The notes under the pieces were generated by a model. The model was not told where the DNA came from. It was given only the letters and a program-made list of their open reading frames with translations, and searched no databases. The translations under genes and the position numbers were made by a program. 64,000 nt of DNA from Trachelipus rathkii (lineage: Eukaryota > Arthropoda > Malacostraca > Isopoda > Trachelipodidae): contig JABUQX010086788.1 in NCBI GenBank assembly GCA_015478945.1, positions 1-64,000 of the forward strand, written 5' to 3'. This document shows, in pieces, positions 59,970 to 64,000 of the stretch (within the stretch, counting starts at the first letter, position 1; the number at the start of each line of letters is the position of its first letter).

Positions 59970-62330
59970 AAAGTTTTCTACATTAATAAGTTTATTACTT
60001 ATCATGATCTAAACTAATAATATAATATCACAAAACAAAAACCTGACACATCATTTAAAACAACAATACTAAACTGTATAACCGATAGAACAAATTCCAC
60101 ACTAACACCTAGAAGACAACATACATGTATGCAAAAGCGTAACCTATATTACTTGTCAAGCATATCTCTAACATATTAACTTAATCTTACACTCACACAG
60201 TAAAAACATTTAAAACAAAAATTTCTCACAACATTGGTAATTATATACTAATCAAAGAATATACTCTAATCATAATAAGGTTTCCACATCAATAAATCTA
60301 ACATGACTAACATAACTAAGAAAATAATGACAAAGCAATACACTAACTTTACCACCGAATACATACTGTAACATCCTAACAAAGTTCCATCTGATCGCAC
60401 ACACGAAATATGTACATAACAAGTTCTCCATTAATAAATCACATAGCATCATATGAACTAGGAAATAATTACAACGACAAACCGTATTAGCTCAGTTAAT
60501 CCATTAACAAAGTCCCACTCAACACATAAGTAAACTAACTTTACATACAAAAACGTAATCTTTTCACACTTTTTCAAGAACGTTAATCTTACATTGACCA
60601 GTAACATTTAGCAAAAATGTGTCATAACCATACCTAACATCATAATACCTAACGAGTAAATACGAATAAAGTAAGGTTTTTACTTATCTCTTTTTAGACT
60701 CGCCTCCTTTCATGAAAATACCAACTCTAAACATGAAAATGATATTACGCTTTAACTATTTGCATAAAGTTATGCAATACTTATTTATTACCCTCTGAGG
60801 AATACAAGCAATTAGCAGCTCCCATTTTTTTTCTATTTTGTGTAGTACGATTAAATATAAATACACATGTGGAATAACGAAACCCTCTGAGAGTATCAAC
60901 AACAAACGTAAGAGCAGGAATGTCGTCTATCAAACACAGCGAAAAAACAGCATACTGAGAAAAAGTGTAAAACATCCCTTAAATGTAATGAGATTCATTC
61001 TTTCAACCAATCAGAAAAGTAAACAAGAATACGAACAATACGAATGAACCATATCAGTTCAAAAGGATATATATTCTCGTTCACCAACAACAACAACAAC
61101 AACAACAAACAACAACAACAACAACAACACAACAACAAAACAACAACAACAACAACAAACACAACGACAGTACCAAGATAAGTTCTTTGGATACAAACCA
61201 ATGAATATATGCTATCGTACATTTTTTTCCACATTAATAAGCTAAACATAAGCATTACCAGAGCTAGAAAAAATGAGTACAACATGAATCTACACAACTT
61301 AGACGAATAAACTGTTAACATTAACAAAGTTCCACACTTAACACCGAAAAAGAACAACTGAATTGCATACAAACGTACCTATTCAACTTTACCCCAAACT
61401 CTCTAACATATTAAAACGTTAATTACATACACACTAATATTTTGCAGAATTACATAACCGTCAATTATCATACAGAGCAGTGAAAGTATGCAACGTAACA
61501 AAACGTGTCCACATTATAAAGCTAACGAAACATAACCTGAACTAAGAATTAAGTACAACGACAAACCAACACACCATACGAAATAAACCACTAACATTAA
61601 CAACTTGCGCACTTACGAACAGTAAATACAAAACACTCGTCCCAAATTAACCATCACACTTTTCTGTTTCATCATATCTCTAGCATATCAATGTTAATTT
61701 TCATTAACATCGTAATATTAACAAAAGTTTATCTAAAATTGTCTAACATCATACTGACAAAGAATTTATAATGCTGACGTAACAAATGTCTTACAATCAA
61801 CTTCGTAAATTTAACAAAAAAGCATCATAATCCTTCTAAATATCATAACTCCTAGCGAATAATCGCAAACACAACAAGTTTTAACCAAACATAACAAAAA
61901 ATAACAAAATTTTATCTAACATAACATAAAAATAAGTTCTCTGAGTAAAATATCACAGTAAACGTAATAATTTACTGATTAAAAGCAGTAAATCAGTAAA
62001 ATCAGTAAATCAAACCACTAATCCCCGCACCCTCCCCGTCCACCGCCCTGTATTCTATAAGCTTTGATGCAAGTCATATTCATAGTATCATTTGGACAAA
62101 CATACCATAAAAATATGTTCTTTATATACTAACCTACGAATATTATGCTTACGCAACAAAGTTTAGCATCAATAAAGCTAACAATTCATAACAGCGACTA
62201 GGAATATAATTGTACAAATGCAAACCTAACATACAGCTATAATAATCAAGCTACATCCTGAAAAAATCCCTATTATCAGTAAACTAGCTAACAGGTCATA
62301 CAATTACTCGATATTCCCACTTTTCGACAT
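59970..62330. repeat. Degenerate tandem repeat, A/C-rich
   Basis: Recurring blocks: (ccaca)ttaataaagctaac, aactaggaataattacaac, gacaaacc, taacaaagttcc(a)cactt, at about 59,978, 60,281, 60,425, 61,229, 61,508 and 62,167. Spacings are irregular and the units are poorly conserved. G is scarce throughout. No gene. Confidence 0.6.
61084..61166. repeat. (CAA)n microsatellite
   Basis: About 26 CAA/ACA triplets with a few one-base slips. The C-rich cysteine/valine reading frame opposite is an artefact. Confidence 0.95.
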
Positions 62331-64000
62331 ATTACCAACAGTAAAGACGATTATTCTAAACAAAATCCCTTAACAAATGACCAATCTATCAAAGATGCCA
62401 CCATTTTGAACTTGGAATTGACACTATCTTCATCAAAGGTTCACTCCTCTCGATAACATCATTGACTATAAAAACGTAGACATTAGCAAAAGTCTGGTGC
62501 AAACCTAAACATTATTCAACAAAAACTTAACCAAGACACGTTAACATATCATCGTCATTTAACACAGTAATATCTTACAAAAACTCACAATTTCTCTAAC
62601 AAATCAGTTTATGTCCACATTGCATATTATATATTCAACTCATTCACTCATTTTACGATAAATCAAATTTCATCAACCAAGAGATCTAAAGCAACCACAT
62701 TACCTTCGGAGAGAAAAACCCAGAGGATGCGCCCTTGAAATGGTGGTAATCCTGCGAGGATCACCCGAAGGGGTAATCGCTTTGGGCCTCAGCCCGAAGG
62801 GCTGTAGGCCTGACCCTCTTCGACGCTAAAGCCCCTTTACACCCTTCGGATGATCCCTCGCGATCACACCACTTTCAAGGGCGCATCCTCCTGGTTTTCT
62901 CTCGGAAGCTAAGGTTGCTTTAGATACTCTTGAGTTAATGAAATTTGTTCCCTAAATCCAATAAATCAATTAATATACAATGTGAAATTAAACACTATTG
63001 TTAGGAGAAAGATATGTTTTAAGATTTACTTGTTATAGCTGACGATGATTTAGAAACTAACCTAGATTAGTTTTTGTTAATTAATGTTAGTCTTTGCTCC
63101 AGACTTGCTAATTGCTACTGTTTATTCATAGCAATGATGTTATACTCGAAACAGTACACTTGATGAGAATAGTGTCAATCAAGTTCCAAGTATGGTGCAT
63201 CTTTGATTATGTCACTTTTAAGGATTTTGTTAGATAATCGGCTTTACCTGTTGCTGATATGCTCGAAAAGCTGGAACATATCGAGTATTGTTACTATTGT
63301 ATGGCCTTGATAAGTAGGGAATATTCAGGATGTTAGCTGATTATTCATACGCTAGGTATGTTAGTTTGCATTTGTACATTATATCCTAGTCGCGGTTATG
63401 ATCTGTTAGCTTTATTGATGCTTAAACTTTGTATGTCAATGATTGTTAGTTAGGTTAGTATATAAAGAATATATTTTTATGTTATGTTGGTCCAAAATGA
63501 TACTTGAAATAGACTTGATCAATACTCAATAATCACAGCGGTGCGGCGTAGGGGACCCGGGGACTGGTTGATTACTATTTACTATTTACTGCTTTAAAAT
63601 CAGTCTTATTACTTTACTTGATATTATTTGCAATTGTATTATGTTATGAAGAAAAAATGTGTTTTATTTTTTTATGTTGGTGTAAACTTGTTAGTTTCTT
63701 ATTCCGCTGTATATGATATAGACGAATTGTATGATGAATTTTGTTAAATGTTACATTAATGTTAAAACATTGTACGCTATCATATATTCTTTGTCAGTAT
63801 GATATTAGACATGCTTGGAAAAACGGCACGGGGAATATTCGATACCTTATTAAAAAACATTATCGGCATTCATATGTTTGGATGCAGTGTGAATAGGTTA
63901 CATTTTGACCGAAGTTATGTACTTTACGTTGTAAGTGCTGTAAAGATGTTAATGTAGTGTTTTCGTGCGTTGGGGTTGTTTGTCGGTTACATTATATTCT
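61555..64000. repeat. Palindrome 2, right arm running off the window
   Basis: Left arm from at least 61,555 to 62,784, right arm 62,811 to 64,000. Paired landmarks: catcatactgacaaag (61,747) with ctttgtcagtatgat (63,789); gtttagcatcaataaagcta (62,160) with tagctttattgatgct (63,408); the satellite fragment at 61,975-62,045 with 63,530-63,600; agcaacc (62,690) with ggttgct (62,911). Arms look about 80% identical, with differences mostly small indels. Confidence 0.9.
62694..62925. repeat. GC-rich centre of palindrome 2 with terminal hairpin
   Basis: gaggatgcgcccttgaaatg is mirrored by ctttcaagggcgcatcctcc. The midpoint is a hairpin, ggcctcagccc-gaa-gggctgtaggcc (62,785-62,810), with one bulged T. 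Almost no spacer separates the arms. Confidence 0.92.

Noticed and set aside
60995..61372. Minus-strand 125-codon frame with runs of Cys, Val and Leu
   Set aside because: The middle is a (CAA)n tract with one-base slips; the rest has no family similarity.

Overview
This is repeat-dominated eukaryotic DNA, most likely from an arthropod and probably a decapod-type crustacean. The grounds are very long (TA)n tracts throughout, interstitial (CCTAA)n stretches matching the arthropod telomere repeat, an arthropod-style mariner/Tc1-like transposon, a Ty3/gypsy element and tRNA-derived SINEs. The taxonomic call is inference. I recognise no intact host gene; the only host-gene hint is one 74-nt exon-like segment at 40,043-40,116.

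Layout. 1-15,640: (TA)n tracts separated by unique AT-rich DNA, containing a mariner-like transposon with both terminal inverted repeats (7,099-8,786), a palindrome with telomere-like motifs (9,437-9,972) and a decayed LTR element (about 10,530-14,545). 15,640-about 37,760: duplication unit 1. It holds two foldback elements with GC-rich cores, a SINE dimer, an integrase-less Ty3/gypsy element (about 18,830-23,087), a further SINE, another foldback element, a hAT/ZMYM1-like transposase remnant (26,787-27,945), a (CCTAA)n block, and the left arm, loop and right arm of a 6.8-kb palindrome (30,995-37,812). About 37,760-59,480: duplication unit 2, the same order of elements about 22.1 kb downstream, increasingly degraded. 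59,480-64,000: A/C-rich degenerate tandem repeats running into a second palindrome centred near 62,797, whose right arm leaves the window.

The coding remnants are transposon proteins: mariner-like transposase, Gag/protease/RT/RNase H of a Ty3/gypsy element (two copies), hAT-like transposase (two copies) and a weak gag-like stretch. All carry stops or frameshifts.

Two points matter to any user. First, the two 22-kb copies alternate between near-exact islands (18,463-22,118 against its partner except near the LTR end; 27,066-27,720 against 49,214-49,868) and stretches full of single-base indels, as expected if part of this sequence is unpolished long-read consensus. The degraded look of 44,090-64,000 may therefore be partly technical. 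Second, short elements of about 0.4-0.7 kb that are themselves foldbacks sit repeatedly between (TA)n tracts and share a GC-rich core. This recurrent TA-bounded palindromic family is the best candidate for something undescribed.
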